A DNA stretch of 26,199 bases from CAYQCE01 sp964415885 (GCA_964415885.1 CAYQCE010000052.1:1-26199); one strand, 5' to 3'. Shown: positions 12,712-21,829, numbered from the stretch's first letter. Translations and numbers: made by a program. Notes: a model not told the origin generated them from the letters alone.

Positions 12712-15264
12712 TTAGAAATCCTCATACTCAGTTTTGATAAGTCCGAGTTTCTTCTTGAAGTAATCGGTATACCATTTTGCGAGTTCATCATTGTGAAGTG
12801 CCATATCCAGTTGTTTCGTCAAAATGCTCAAGCGTCCGAGAATTGTAAGGTGGTTTCTCGCGTCCTCTCTGGAGAGATATGATATCGATGCCTGAAAGAA
12901 ATCTCCCTTGCTTCCAATTGAGAAACCGATCTCTGAGAGTATCTCCGAAATGAGGTTCACGCGTCGAATCCTTCTGTCGAGCGCTGCTCCGCCCTCCTTG
13001 TACTGCATCCGTATGAAGTTTTTCGACACATCATCCGTTATCATCGCCTCTACCGTGCTGAAGTGATAACCCATGTGAAGCCCCGATATCATGTATTCCT
13101 TGCTCAGAATTGCGAAACTGCTCTCGGAAAACTCGGTGTCACGATTCTCCTTCTTGCTGTCTGCAGCGGTGTCAAGGCGGGTCCCGAAGAGTTTTGGATG
13201 ACGATCCGATGGCCAGCCCTCCTGCTTGACGCCCTCCCAGAAGGCCCTCATCGGCTCGGATATCAGGTCTTTTTCGGCAATGGTCTTCTTCCCCTTGTAT
13301 TTCTTGTAGTTCTCATCGATGAAGATAATGTGCATTTCCACTGGTAGATCACTCTTCAAGGTTAGACCAAGCTGACGCCGTCCGATCAGGCTTTCCGCCG
13401 CTGAGAACATCTCGGCTATTGCACTCTGGTGGGCGAATCTCGTGATATCGTGAAAGGTCTCGCAGTTGTCTGGCGTGAATGTCGAATCGGCTGGATTCAG
13501 GAGATTCAGCGGAGATATCTTCTCGAGAATCTTTTCGAGCAGCAGACTCATTTCGTCCTGTTCACCCTTGCCCGAACTGCTCGATCGGGCTTCGAGAATC
13601 TCGTCCTGTGCTCCCTCATATATGATCCCACCGGTGGCGTCAACGGTGACGAGCATTCCCGCCGCCAGACGGTCCATGCATTCCGGCGATACGATTGTCG
13701 GAGTGTGATACTCACGCGCAAGTGTAGCGAGATGGCTTACTACGCCTCCCACCTGAACGACTATGGCTGATGCCTTCTCCAGTGCCGTGATGAGTCCCGG
13801 AAAGGGTCTCGGCGAAACCAGCACAGCATCTTGCGGCATGTCAGTCAGATCGTTCGGTGAGATTGCGCGGTGGATATTGCCGGATCCCGCGCCCGGACAG
13901 ACCGGAGTGCCGTAGCAGATTGCCTTGCTCGCGACCTCCATGCTCGGAGTATATTCTACATCGCTTGCCTTAATCACTCGGAGCGGCCGTGTCTGAAGAA
14001 TGAACAGCCTGCCGCGTCTATCCACCGCCCATTCAATATCCTGCGGCGAGCCATAATGCTGTTCGAGGGTGATAGCATACTCGACGAGGAGCTTGAGAGC
14101 CGCCATCGAAACCGAGGGCTGGTTGCGCTCCTCCGGAGGTACCGGTTCGTCAACCGTGCCGCCGTCCTCCCTGACCACGAGACGGATAGGTTTATCCGCA
14201 ATCTGAAGTTCGTGAATCGATCCGTCGTCCCGGGAAACCTGGAATATATCCGGAGTCAGGGTACCGTCCACCAGATGACGTCCGAGGCCGTAGATCGAGT
14301 TTACGACAACGTTGCCGCTGTCCGGATCTACAGGATCGCGGCTGTAAGCGACACCGCTCGCGGCGGAATCGACCATCGCCACACAACCGACGCTCATTGC
14401 AAGATCGCTTTCGTGCAGCGAATGGCTTAGCAGGTAGAAAATCGCCTTCGGAGTGAACTTGCTCGCGAGAACATCGCGATAGCGATCCACCATCTCCCGG
14501 CATCGGACATTCAAAAACGTCATGTACTGCCCCGCGAATGACAGAAGCGTATCTTCCCCTATTGCGCTCGACCGGAGCGAGAATCGATCGCCGTGCGTTC
14601 GCCTCTTCAGTTCGCGGCAGCTTGCTCGAATCGCCTCAGTCAAATCCTTCGGGACGGGGCTGGATGACACCAGTTCGCGTATCTCTGCGGATTTTCGGCT
14701 TAAGTCTTCATGCGACTCGAGATCGATCCGCTCCATGAGCTTGTCGATTTTCTCCTGCAGGTTGTTGCTGTCCACAAAGTGTTTGTATGCCCAGGCGCTG
14801 ATGGCGAAACCGTCCGGCACCGGTAGCCCGAGCCGAGCCTTCATCTCACCCAGTTGAGCATTCTTGCTCCCGACACTCCAGGAGCGTTCACGTCTCAAGT
14901 GGTGGAAATCTATCGTGAAGTGATCCTGCCTGACACCCACCGATCCCGGAAGAAAATATTGCACCTGCTGGTCGATACGTTTGTAGGCGTCATAAAGCTC
15001 GCGGTACTGATCGCCGCCTATCGCCACCATGTTGTGGATTATGTCTCTGACATTGTTCCTGATTGTAGCTATATTCTCTGCGATATAGTGAGTATCGAAG
15101 ACATGACGACCGTGGGAGGATTCCTCCATGTCGCTGATGACTTTCAAGGCCTGATTGTTTTTGTCGAGCAGAGAGAGAAAGTAGGCGAACTTCTGCTGAA
15201 TGGCCTTCAGCTTGTCGTCGGCCTCTCTGTCGTCGGAGCGTAAGAATCTACCGGGGATTTCCAT
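12712..15264 (-). CDS. PEP-synthase-like protein (PEP/pyruvate-binding ATP-grasp + mobile His domain, no C-terminal barrel)
   Basis: An 850-residue protein. Residues 1 to about 115 are helical and unassigned. Residues about 125-430 are the nucleotide-binding domain of PEP synthase/PPDK (VGSKNAQLGEM, RSSAIGED, SFAGQ, GVAYSRDPVD, YGLGRHLV, LFILQTRPL). Residues about 480-560 are the phosphohistidine swivelling domain, GGVVSHLATLARE, with H511 as the phosphate carrier. The TIM-barrel PEP/pyruvate domain is absent, replaced by about 280 residues with CETFHDITRFAH that I do not recognise. It may move phosphate from ATP to a non-pyruvate acceptor, as rifampin phosphotransferase does; this is inference. 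The longer reading from 15633 is rejected because it overlaps the divergent thioredoxin-like gene and a good promoter lies at 15329-15356. Confidence 0.86.
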   Translation of the reverse strand: MEIPGRFLRSDDREADDKLKAIQQKFAYFLSLLDKNNQALKVISDMEESSHGRHVFDTHYIAENIATIRNNVRDIIHNMVAIGGDQYRELYDAYKRIDQQVQYFLPGSVGVRQDHFTIDFHHLRRERSWSVGSKNAQLGEMKARLGLPVPDGFAISAWAYKHFVDSNNLQEKIDKLMERIDLESHEDLSRKSAEIRELVSSSPVPKDLTEAIRASCRELKRRTHGDRFSLRSSAIGEDTLLSFAGQYMTFLNVRCREMVDRYRDVLASKFTPKAIFYLLSHSLHESDLAMSVGCVAMVDSAASGVAYSRDPVDPDSGNVVVNSIYGLGRHLVDGTLTPDIFQVSRDDGSIHELQIADKPIRLVVREDGGTVDEPVPPEERNQPSVSMAALKLLVEYAITLEQHYGSPQDIEWAVDRRGRLFILQTRPLRVIKASDVEYTPSMEVASKAICYGTPVCPGAGSGNIHRAISPNDLTDMPQDAVLVSPRPFPGLITALEKASAIVVQVGGVVSHLATLAREYHTPTIVSPECMDRLAAGMLVTVDATGGIIYEGAQDEILEARSSSSGKGEQDEMSLLLEKILEKISPLNLLNPADSTFTPDNCETFHDITRFAHQSAIAEMFSAAESLIGRRQLGLTLKSDLPVEMHIIFIDENYKKYKGKKTIAEKDLISEPMRAFWEGVKQEGWPSDRHPKLFGTRLDTAADSKKENRDTEFSESSFAILSKEYMISGLHMGYHFSTVEAMITDDVSKNFIRMQYKEGGAALDRRIRRVNLISEILSEIGFSIGSKGDFFQASISYLSREDARNHLTILGRLSILTKQLDMALHNDELAKWYTDYFKKKLGLIKTEYEDF

Positions 15265-15328
15265 TATTGCGTAAAGTACCTCACGTTTTATTCGGCGATA
15301 TGCTGCCGGAGCCGTCCACTGTATGTGC

Positions 15329-15356
15329 AATATAGTTGAGCCGGAAGAAAATGCAA
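15329..15356 (-). promoter_or_regulatory. Sigma-70-type promoter for the PEP-synthase-like/DUF192 operon
   Basis: On the minus strand, TTGCAT (15356-15351) and TATATT (15334-15329) are separated by 16 nt. Transcription would begin near 15322, about 58 nt before ATG 15264. A GAGGT lies 13 nt before the ATG, rather far for a ribosome site, so the exact start keeps some doubt. Confidence 0.6.
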
Positions 15357-15445
15357 CTGTGCTGAATGACAGCGCGATCATCCGGCGAACCGCTTGATTT
15401 CTGAGTTGTTGAATATGTGAAGACCAATTTGGACAGGAGAAAGCC

Positions 15446-17488
15446 ATGATACCGAAGCTGACTAAACATCTTACACTGATTGTGACAATTCTCGCACTGA
15501 CAATATCCGGCGGCTGTGGGGATTCGTCGGCCCGGAATGATGAATCGTATGATACAGAGTTGCTCGAGGGACAGGCACCCGCTCCTGAGTTTCCATCCGG
15601 GATGGAGTGGCTGAATACGGATGAACCGGTCAAGCTCGCCGATCTTCACGGCAAGCTCGTTCTCCTCGATTTCTGGACTTTCTGCTGCATCAACTGTATG
15701 CATGTTATCCCGGAACTGGAGAAACTCGAGCATAAATACAACGAAGAGCTGATCGTTATCGGTGTGCATTCCGCAAAATTCACAAACGAGCGGGGAGCAG
15801 AATCGATCCGTCAGGCAATACTCCGCTACGGGATCGAGCATCCGGTAGTGAACGACAAGGATTTCCTTATCTGGAACGAATACGGCGCGCGAGCCTGGCC
15901 GACTCTCGTCCTGATAAATCCGAATGGCCGGGTGGTTGGTATGCACTCGGGCGAGGGTGTGTATGATGTCTTCAATCCACTGATCGAGGATGCAATCGCA
16001 TATTTCGACGGGAAGGGCGAACTGCGGAGAAGTGAACCGGATTTCGCTCTCGAGAAAGAGAAGGCCGATGAGAGCTTCCTCAGCTTCCCCGGGAAAATCA
16101 AGGCCGACAAGGACGCGAACCGCCTGATTATTACCGACTCCAATAACGAGAGAATCTTGATCGTCTCTGAATCGGGCGAAACAATCGAGATAATCGGAAG
16201 CGGCGAGCGAGGATCCCAGGATGGGTCATTCGAGGTAGCCTCCTTCAATCGTCCGCAGGGAACATACCTCAACGGCAATCTTCTCTATGTCGCAGATACC
16301 GAGAATCATCTGATCCGCACCGCCAATCTGGACACGCGCGAGGTTGTCACCATTCTCGGTACCGGAAACCAGGCCCGGCGATACAATCAAACCGGATACG
16401 GAAGAAGCATCGCGCTCAATTCGCCGTGGGATGTGCTGGTGCACCAAGGCACGCTTTACATTGCGATGGCCGGATCGCATCAGATTTGGGAAGCCGATCT
16501 CGAGTCACTTGAGGCGAAGCCGTTCGCAGGGTCGGCTCGCGAGGCCCGTATCGATGGCGACCGTCTCGATGCTGCTCTCGCGCAACCCTCGGGTCTAACG
16601 ACCGACGGCGACAAGCTCTACTTCACTGACAGCGAGACAAGCTCGATCAGGTGGGTTGATCTGCGTCCGGACGGCGAAGTCGAGACGATTATCGGCGAGG
16701 ACCTGTTTGAATACGGCGATATCGACGGTCCGGCAAGGGTGGCGAGATTGCAGCATCCGCTCGGAATCGTCTATCACGATAATCTGCTCTACATCACGGA
16801 CACATATAACTCGAAGGTTAAGATCATAGATCCGATAGAGAAGACCTCCCGAACATACGCCGGCACCGGCAATCACGGTTTGAAGGACGGCGATCTCGAT
16901 GAAGCGCAGTTTTTCGAACCGGGCGGAATCACGTTCTTGAACGGGAAGCTCTACATCGCGGATACCAATAATGACAAGGTGCGCGTTATAGATATTGGCG
17001 CAGAGTCTGTCTCCACTCTGGACATTGCGGATAGCCCTTCTACCAAAGGGACAGCCGTGGTTTCATCAGACGATAGCGAGGATGACTTCCTCGGCAGGAA
17101 GGTCGAGCTGGAGACTGTGGAGATCGGTTCCGGTGACAGCAAGCTTGTAGTTAAGGTCGTTCTTCCACCGGGCTACAAATTCCCGAAGGGTGCGCCTCAG
17201 TTTCTCGTGTGCAAGTCGAAGGATGAATCGGTTGTCAGGTCGCTCCTCGGCGAGAACGAGACGATCAAATACCCGATGACAATCCCTCTCGAGGCAAGGC
17301 CGGGAGAGACAGAACTCGTGCTCGAGGCATCGTTGTACGTCTGTCCGGAGAATTCGACAATTTGTACGGCCGACAATGTTCAGCTGACTGTCCCTGTTCG
17401 GGTAACGGACGACGCCACGAAGGCGCTATCCGTTACGATCAAAGCCGAGCTCGAGGAACCGGCCGAGGGCGGCGGGCTGCTGTACTGA
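15446..17488 (+). CDS. NHLRC2-like thioredoxin-fold/NHL beta-propeller lipoprotein
   Basis: A 680-residue exported protein. The signal sequence ends in SGGC with C24, a probable though imperfect lipobox. Residues about 45-190 are a thioredoxin-like domain with WTFCCINCMH (C80, C81, C84, so CINC in place of CxxC variants such as CGPC). Residues about 200-520 hold NHL-type repeats forming a beta-propeller, with recurring (L)YI/VADT-N blocks such as LYVADTENHLIR, LYITDTYNSKV and LYIADTNNDKV. A C-terminal beta domain (about 545-670) resembles a thiol-disulfide-protein accessory module. This order and the CCINC motif match animal NHLRC2 and its bacterial homologues, whose biochemical role is unclear. 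SD AGGAGA precedes ATG 15446. It is divergent from the PEP-synthase-like operon. Confidence 0.9.
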   Translation: MIPKLTKHLTLIVTILALTISGGCGDSSARNDESYDTELLEGQAPAPEFPSGMEWLNTDEPVKLADLHGKLVLLDFWTFCCINCMHVIPELEKLEHKYNEELIVIGVHSAKFTNERGAESIRQAILRYGIEHPVVNDKDFLIWNEYGARAWPTLVLINPNGRVVGMHSGEGVYDVFNPLIEDAIAYFDGKGELRRSEPDFALEKEKADESFLSFPGKIKADKDANRLIITDSNNERILIVSESGETIEIIGSGERGSQDGSFEVASFNRPQGTYLNGNLLYVADTENHLIRTANLDTREVVTILGTGNQARRYNQTGYGRSIALNSPWDVLVHQGTLYIAMAGSHQIWEADLESLEAKPFAGSAREARIDGDRLDAALAQPSGLTTDGDKLYFTDSETSSIRWVDLRPDGEVETIIGEDLFEYGDIDGPARVARLQHPLGIVYHDNLLYITDTYNSKVKIIDPIEKTSRTYAGTGNHGLKDGDLDEAQFFEPGGITFLNGKLYIADTNNDKVRVIDIGAESVSTLDIADSPSTKGTAVVSSDDSEDDFLGRKVELETVEIGSGDSKLVVKVVLPPGYKFPKGAPQFLVCKSKDESVVRSLLGENETIKYPMTIPLEARPGETELVLEASLYVCPENSTICTADNVQLTVPVRVTDDATKALSVTIKAELEEPAEGGGLLY

Positions 17489-17596
17489 GACGGTCCAACA
17501 GGTACGTTTGTTGGTTTGGTCGGTTCGTGCTTGCCGTAGGCGAGTGTGAACTGACCGCTCGTAGGTCAAACACACTTATGATCGTGGCCGAACGAG

Positions 17597-17640
17597 CGGC
17601 AGATCACAATCCCGATTCTCATCGGGATCAGGATCTGCCG
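17597..17640 (+). repeat. Long imperfect hairpin downstream of the NHLRC2-like gene
   Basis: CGGCAGATC (17597-17605) pairs with GATCTGCCG (17632-17640), and ATCCCGAT (17609-17616) with ATCGGGAT (17621-17628), with a 3x3 internal loop and a TCTC tip: 17 base pairs in 44 nt. The following sequence (taatctcattggtctttt) has only a late, short T-run, so it is a weak intrinsic terminator at best. It may end the upstream transcript or be a mobile palindromic repeat. Confidence 0.6.
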
Positions 17641-17714
17641 TAATCTCATTGGTCTTTTATGGGACAGCCTCTACTGATCCACCGCAGTCGTTTCTCCGCT
17701 TAGTTAGATTGGGC

Positions 17715-17742
17715 TTGAAATGGGGCAAAAACGGGTTATTAT
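17715..17742 (+). promoter_or_regulatory. Promoter of the CLC operon, predicting a leaderless mRNA
   Basis: TTGAAA (17715-17720) and TATTAT (17737-17742) are 16 nt apart, a good sigma-70 match. Transcription would start at about 17749-17751, on the ATG at 17751, and no Shine-Dalgarno is present. GGGGCA (17722-17727) and TGCCCC (17742-17747) form a 6-bp inverted repeat across the spacer and -10, a possible operator. Confidence 0.6.
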
Positions 17743-17750
17743 GCCCCGGT

Positions 17751-19526
17751 ATGAAGTACTACGTCCGAATCGGTCGTCTGCTCTATCGTCGCCTGATGCG
17801 GCGATTCGGGGCATCGGAAACAACGGTTCTTCTGCTGCTCGCTTCCGCTGTCGGTATCTCGACCGGCTTGGCTGCGGTAGCGTTTATCTGGCTCATTGAG
17901 CATGCCAAGCGGCTGTTCTTCAAGGAAGGGCTGTTCTTCCTGAGCAGTATGGTAACCGAGAACGACCTCTGGGTTATCCTGATCCCGGCGGTAGGCGGAC
18001 TGCTTGCGGGGCCTATCGTCTACAAATTCGCACGTGAGGCGAAGGGGCATGGCGTTCCGGAGGTCATGGAGGCTGTCGCGCTCAAGGGTGCTCTCATTCG
18101 GCCTCGAGTAGCTGTAGCGAAATCGCTCGCATCTGCAATCTGCATCGGATCAGGGGGCTCGGCGGGACGAGAGGGTCCAATCATCCAGATTGGCTCGACA
18201 ATCGGTTCTTCGATAGGGCAGATCTTCCGGATGTCGAGCGAGCGTGTCAAAATCCTGGTCGGATGTGGCGCCGCCGCAGGTATATCTGCAGTATTTAATG
18301 CCCCCATCGCCGGCGTGATCTTCTCTCTCGAGATAATTCTCGGCGATTTCGCGATTCGGACGTTCAGTCCGGTCATCTTCTCGTCTGTCATTGCCTCGGT
18401 GGTATCGCGGGCTTTTCTCGGCGATTCACCCGCTTTCGCGGTACCGACATACAGCCTCGTTTCGGCATGGGAGATACCGATCTATATCGGTCTCGGAGTG
18501 GTTGGCGCGTTCGTTGCACTTGCATTCACACATACGCTCTACTTTTTCGAGGACAGATTCGATGATATGAAAAGCCTCCCCGGGCCGATCAAGCCGGTCA
18601 TCGGCGGGCTGGCAGTCGGCGTGATCGGTTTCTTTTTTCCGCAGGTCTTCTCGGACGGCTACGAGACGATCATGAATGCGATGCACGGAGAATTGCCGAT
18701 GTATCTTCTCGGCACGCTCATTCTCCTGAAAATAATCGCCACATCGTTCACTCTCGGGTCTGGCAATTCAGGCGGAATCTTCGCGCCCTCTCTATTCATG
18801 GGCGCAGTTGCCGGCGGGTTGTATGGCAAACTCGTGCATTCTCTCTTTCCGGATGTCACCGCGACCTCCGGGGCGTACGCCCTCGTCGGGATGGCGGCAG
18901 TCGTGTCGGGAACAACCTATGCCCCGATCACGGCGCTGCTTATCATCTTCGAGATGACCGGCGACTATCGTATCATTCTCCCGCTCATGATCGTCGTCGT
19001 GCTCTCCACGCTCGTGGCGAGCTGGGTTTCGAAAGAGTCCATTTACACACTCAAACTCGCCCGGCGCGGCGTTCGTTTGAGACGAGGCAGGGACGAAACC
19101 GTGATGCAGGCGGTGAGAGTGCAGGAGGTTATGGACGAGGACTATGACTCGATCCGCGATATAACTCCGCTCAACCAGGTATTCCATATCATGGAGGCGT
19201 CCCGCTCGAGCTTTTTCCCCGTAGTCGACTACAAGGGAAACATAGTCGGCACGCTCTCATTTCAGGATCTGCGTACGATGATCTTCGACAGGCAGGAGCC
19301 ATATCTCGATACACTCGTCATAGCCCAGGATATCTGCCACCCGCATCCGCCGATTCTCTATCCGGATGACAGCCTCGAGACCGCGCTGCGCAAATTCGCG
19401 CTTCGTGATCTCGAGTTCCTTCCAGTCGTTGCGCACGATCAGACGGAGAAACTTGTTGGTATACTCAAGAAAAGCGATATCTTCAGAGCATATCACAGGA
19501 GACTTCTGGACAAAATGTCTAAGTAG
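17751..19526 (+). CDS. CLC-family chloride channel/transporter with C-terminal CBS pair
   Basis: A 591-residue polytopic membrane protein. CLC anion-pathway motifs are GHGVPEV (for GSGIP), GSGGSAGREGP with gating glutamate E141, and GSGNSGGIFAPSLF. In VIFSLEIILGDF the position equal to the internal proton glutamate of E. coli CLC (E203) appears to be isoleucine, so coupled 2Cl-/H+ exchange is uncertain and a channel-like or differently coupled mode is possible. Two CBS domains follow from about residue 455 to 590 and may sense nucleotides. I start it at 17751, not 17649, because conserved sequence begins after it and a promoter points exactly there; there is no ribosome site. The next gene begins 2 nt after its stop. 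Confidence 0.92.
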   Translation: MKYYVRIGRLLYRRLMRRFGASETTVLLLLASAVGISTGLAAVAFIWLIEHAKRLFFKEGLFFLSSMVTENDLWVILIPAVGGLLAGPIVYKFAREAKGHGVPEVMEAVALKGALIRPRVAVAKSLASAICIGSGGSAGREGPIIQIGSTIGSSIGQIFRMSSERVKILVGCGAAAGISAVFNAPIAGVIFSLEIILGDFAIRTFSPVIFSSVIASVVSRAFLGDSPAFAVPTYSLVSAWEIPIYIGLGVVGAFVALAFTHTLYFFEDRFDDMKSLPGPIKPVIGGLAVGVIGFFFPQVFSDGYETIMNAMHGELPMYLLGTLILLKIIATSFTLGSGNSGGIFAPSLFMGAVAGGLYGKLVHSLFPDVTATSGAYALVGMAAVVSGTTYAPITALLIIFEMTGDYRIILPLMIVVVLSTLVASWVSKESIYTLKLARRGVRLRRGRDETVMQAVRVQEVMDEDYDSIRDITPLNQVFHIMEASRSSFFPVVDYKGNIVGTLSFQDLRTMIFDRQEPYLDTLVIAQDICHPHPPILYPDDSLETALRKFALRDLEFLPVVAHDQTEKLVGILKKSDIFRAYHRRLLDKMSK

Positions 19527-19528
19527 CC

Positions 19529-21829
19529 ATGGACAGGCTTCCAAAACTCCGAGACGATCTCCGTGTCTCCAGGCAGGAGACAAAGGAGCAGACTTTTTAC
19601 GTCGTCAGCGACCCGATGACAGGCAAGTATATCCGTCTGCGCGAGCCGGAATATGTTATTCTCAGTTCGCTTGATGGCAAACGCACGGCGGACGATATCT
19701 CTCAGATTCTGAAGGATCGACTCGACCTCGAGATACCATCCGACACTATAGCCAGATTCGTCGACAAGTTCGACAACATGGCGTTCCTCGAGACCGCCAG
19801 GGGCGAATATCTCATTGAGCAGATCAAGAATGAGGTCGATGCCAGGGACAAGACAGTCCTTTTTTACAAGCTGAAAGCGTTCAACCCGGAGCGGCTGCTG
19901 GAGCGACTCTACAGCCGCCTGAAGTTTGTGTTTACTCCGTGGTCTATGGCACTTTCCGCGGCGATCATTGTCGTCGGAGTTTACGTGCTTGCAGGTATGA
20001 TCGAGGTGCTTCCGTTGAATCTGGTCGAGATATTCGGGCTCACTACATTCGTCGTCGCGATTATCTCGCTGTTTGCGGTAATCATCATGCATGAATTCGC
20101 GCATGCCCTCGTATGCCGACACTACGGCGGGCGGGTCCGTGAAATGGGTTTTTTACTGATTTACTTCCAGCCGGCGTTTTACTGCAATCTGTCCGATTCG
20201 TATATGTTTGAGAAGAAATCGCAGAAGATTAACACGCTCGCCGCCGGTATGTACTTCCAGATGTTCCTCGGGGCAGCGTGCCTGCTGCTGTGGCGCATCC
20301 TGAAGGAGGGGACATTCGTCTCTGAGACTCTTCTCGTGACATCTGTCATCTCATTCGGAATACTGATCTTCAACCTGAATCCGCTGCTTAAGCTCGACGG
20401 CTACTATCTGCTCACCGATGCTGTCGATATTCCGAATCTCCGGGAGAAAGCCTTCGCTTACACCAGGGGATTGTTCCTGAAGATGGCGTTCGGCCTCGAC
20501 AGAGTTCAGCGCAACATCACCCCCCGGGAAAAACGCATCTACATCGCTTACGCTATCGGTGCGGTTCTCTACTCGATTCTGCTTCTCTATTTTCTCGGTT
20601 TGTATGTGATGCGGCTGATGGTTGATCGATGGGGCGGGGCCGGATTTATCTTGTTTGCGGCAATACTCGCGATTATCTTTAGGCCGCTTCTTATGAGTGT
20701 TACAAAGGATGTAAGCGGTGCCGTCAGGGATGGCGCTATCAAGAAAGTCCGCTCCAGCCGGTGGATAATCTGGGGCGCGATAGGACTTGTTGTCCTGTTG
20801 CTGCTCATTTTCGTGCGCACGGAACTCAAGGTCACTTCCCAGGCGACACTCGGGCCGATCGAACGCTTCTCGATCACCACTCCGGAAGAGAACATCATAA
20901 AATCCAACTACTACTTCGGTGGACAACACAAAACCGGTAGAGAGCGAATCTACCAGCTCACCTCGCTGGATTTTTCGGTATTCAAGCTCGATCCGGCGGT
21001 GAGCGAGGGCAACGAGGTCCGTATCGGCGACACGCTTCTATCTGTGTCATCGAATCTCTACGTGAGCCAGCTCGCTCAGGTGGAATCGGAATTTCGGAAA
21101 GCTCTCGCCGAGCATGACCTGCTCCTGTCCGATCCGAAGGCGTCCGAGGCGGCAACGGCCAAGGCGGAAGTGGATCAGGCGAAACTGGAGCTTCGCAGGA
21201 TCACGAACGACTGGGAGCGCTCTCGCAAGATGTTCAATCGTGGCCTGATCTCCGAGGAAGATTGGGAGCAGGCCCGCACGAGGCGGAATGTCGCCGAGAA
21301 GGAAGTGCAGATCGCCGAGTCGAGATTCGACCTTCTGAAGTCCGGCCCCAAAGCCGAGGAAGTCCTGATGATCGAGGCTGAGATCGACAAGCTCGAGGCA
21401 CGGATCTCACACCTAACCGAACAGATTCGAGCATCTACATTCACCGCACCATTCCCGGGCATCATCAGCTCCACCGGAGATGAGAACGAGATTCTGAATC
21501 TGATCCGGATGGACACGATCGAAGTGGTCGTAGCGGCACCGGAGGAGAATATCGATGTCCTTGAGGTCGGCCAGCGGATGGTGTTGAAGGTTGCCGGATA
21601 TCCGGCGAGAGATTTCGACGGCACCGTTGTGCACATCCGTCAGACCGCAAGTCCCGGCAAGAACGAGAACACATTCGATGCGACATGCCTGATTCCGAAT
21701 CCGGATGGACTCCTGAAGCCGGGTATGACCGGCTATGCGAAGATTTACTGTGGGAAGATGAGTCTTGGCGGAAAGCTGATTCGTCGAGTCATGCGGTTCT
21801 TCCGCATAGAATTCTGGTCATGGTGGTGA
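19529..21829 (+). CDS. PqqD-like/M50 zinc protease/HlyD-type membrane protein
   Basis: A 766-residue three-part envelope protein. Residues about 15-95 resemble a PqqD-type peptide-recognition winged helix (VVSDPMTGKYIRLREPEY, then GKRTADDIS). Residues about 130-430 are a polytopic site-2-protease (M50) core with H188-E-F-A-H192 and N284-P...L-D290-G, the two zinc motifs, so the site looks intact. After a last membrane helix at about 415-435, residues about 450-750 form a HlyD/RND-adaptor-like periplasmic part: a split lipoyl/barrel-sandwich domain around a coiled coil (about 510-640). Proteins of this type are often annotated as putative peptide zinc metalloproteases and are linked to peptide processing or export; substrate unknown. 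There is no SD; it probably relies on coupling to the CLC stop 2 nt upstream. It converges with the response regulator gene. Confidence 0.88.
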   Translation: MDRLPKLRDDLRVSRQETKEQTFYVVSDPMTGKYIRLREPEYVILSSLDGKRTADDISQILKDRLDLEIPSDTIARFVDKFDNMAFLETARGEYLIEQIKNEVDARDKTVLFYKLKAFNPERLLERLYSRLKFVFTPWSMALSAAIIVVGVYVLAGMIEVLPLNLVEIFGLTTFVVAIISLFAVIIMHEFAHALVCRHYGGRVREMGFLLIYFQPAFYCNLSDSYMFEKKSQKINTLAAGMYFQMFLGAACLLLWRILKEGTFVSETLLVTSVISFGILIFNLNPLLKLDGYYLLTDAVDIPNLREKAFAYTRGLFLKMAFGLDRVQRNITPREKRIYIAYAIGAVLYSILLLYFLGLYVMRLMVDRWGGAGFILFAAILAIIFRPLLMSVTKDVSGAVRDGAIKKVRSSRWIIWGAIGLVVLLLLIFVRTELKVTSQATLGPIERFSITTPEENIIKSNYYFGGQHKTGRERIYQLTSLDFSVFKLDPAVSEGNEVRIGDTLLSVSSNLYVSQLAQVESEFRKALAEHDLLLSDPKASEAATAKAEVDQAKLELRRITNDWERSRKMFNRGLISEEDWEQARTRRNVAEKEVQIAESRFDLLKSGPKAEEVLMIEAEIDKLEARISHLTEQIRASTFTAPFPGIISSTGDENEILNLIRMDTIEVVVAAPEENIDVLEVGQRMVLKVAGYPARDFDGTVVHIRQTASPGKNENTFDATCLIPNPDGLLKPGMTGYAKIYCGKMSLGGKLIRRVMRFFRIEFWSWW

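Noticed and set aside
13870..14430. 186-codon plus-strand reading frame inside the PEP-synthase-like gene
   Set aside because: It is antisense to the conserved ATP-binding domain and has no recognisable motif; a shadow of the real gene.
15265..15633. Extension of the PEP-synthase-like protein to 15633
   Set aside because: It is antisense to the start of the thioredoxin-like gene, lies upstream of a good promoter at 15329-15356, and has low-complexity, non-conserved-looking sequence.
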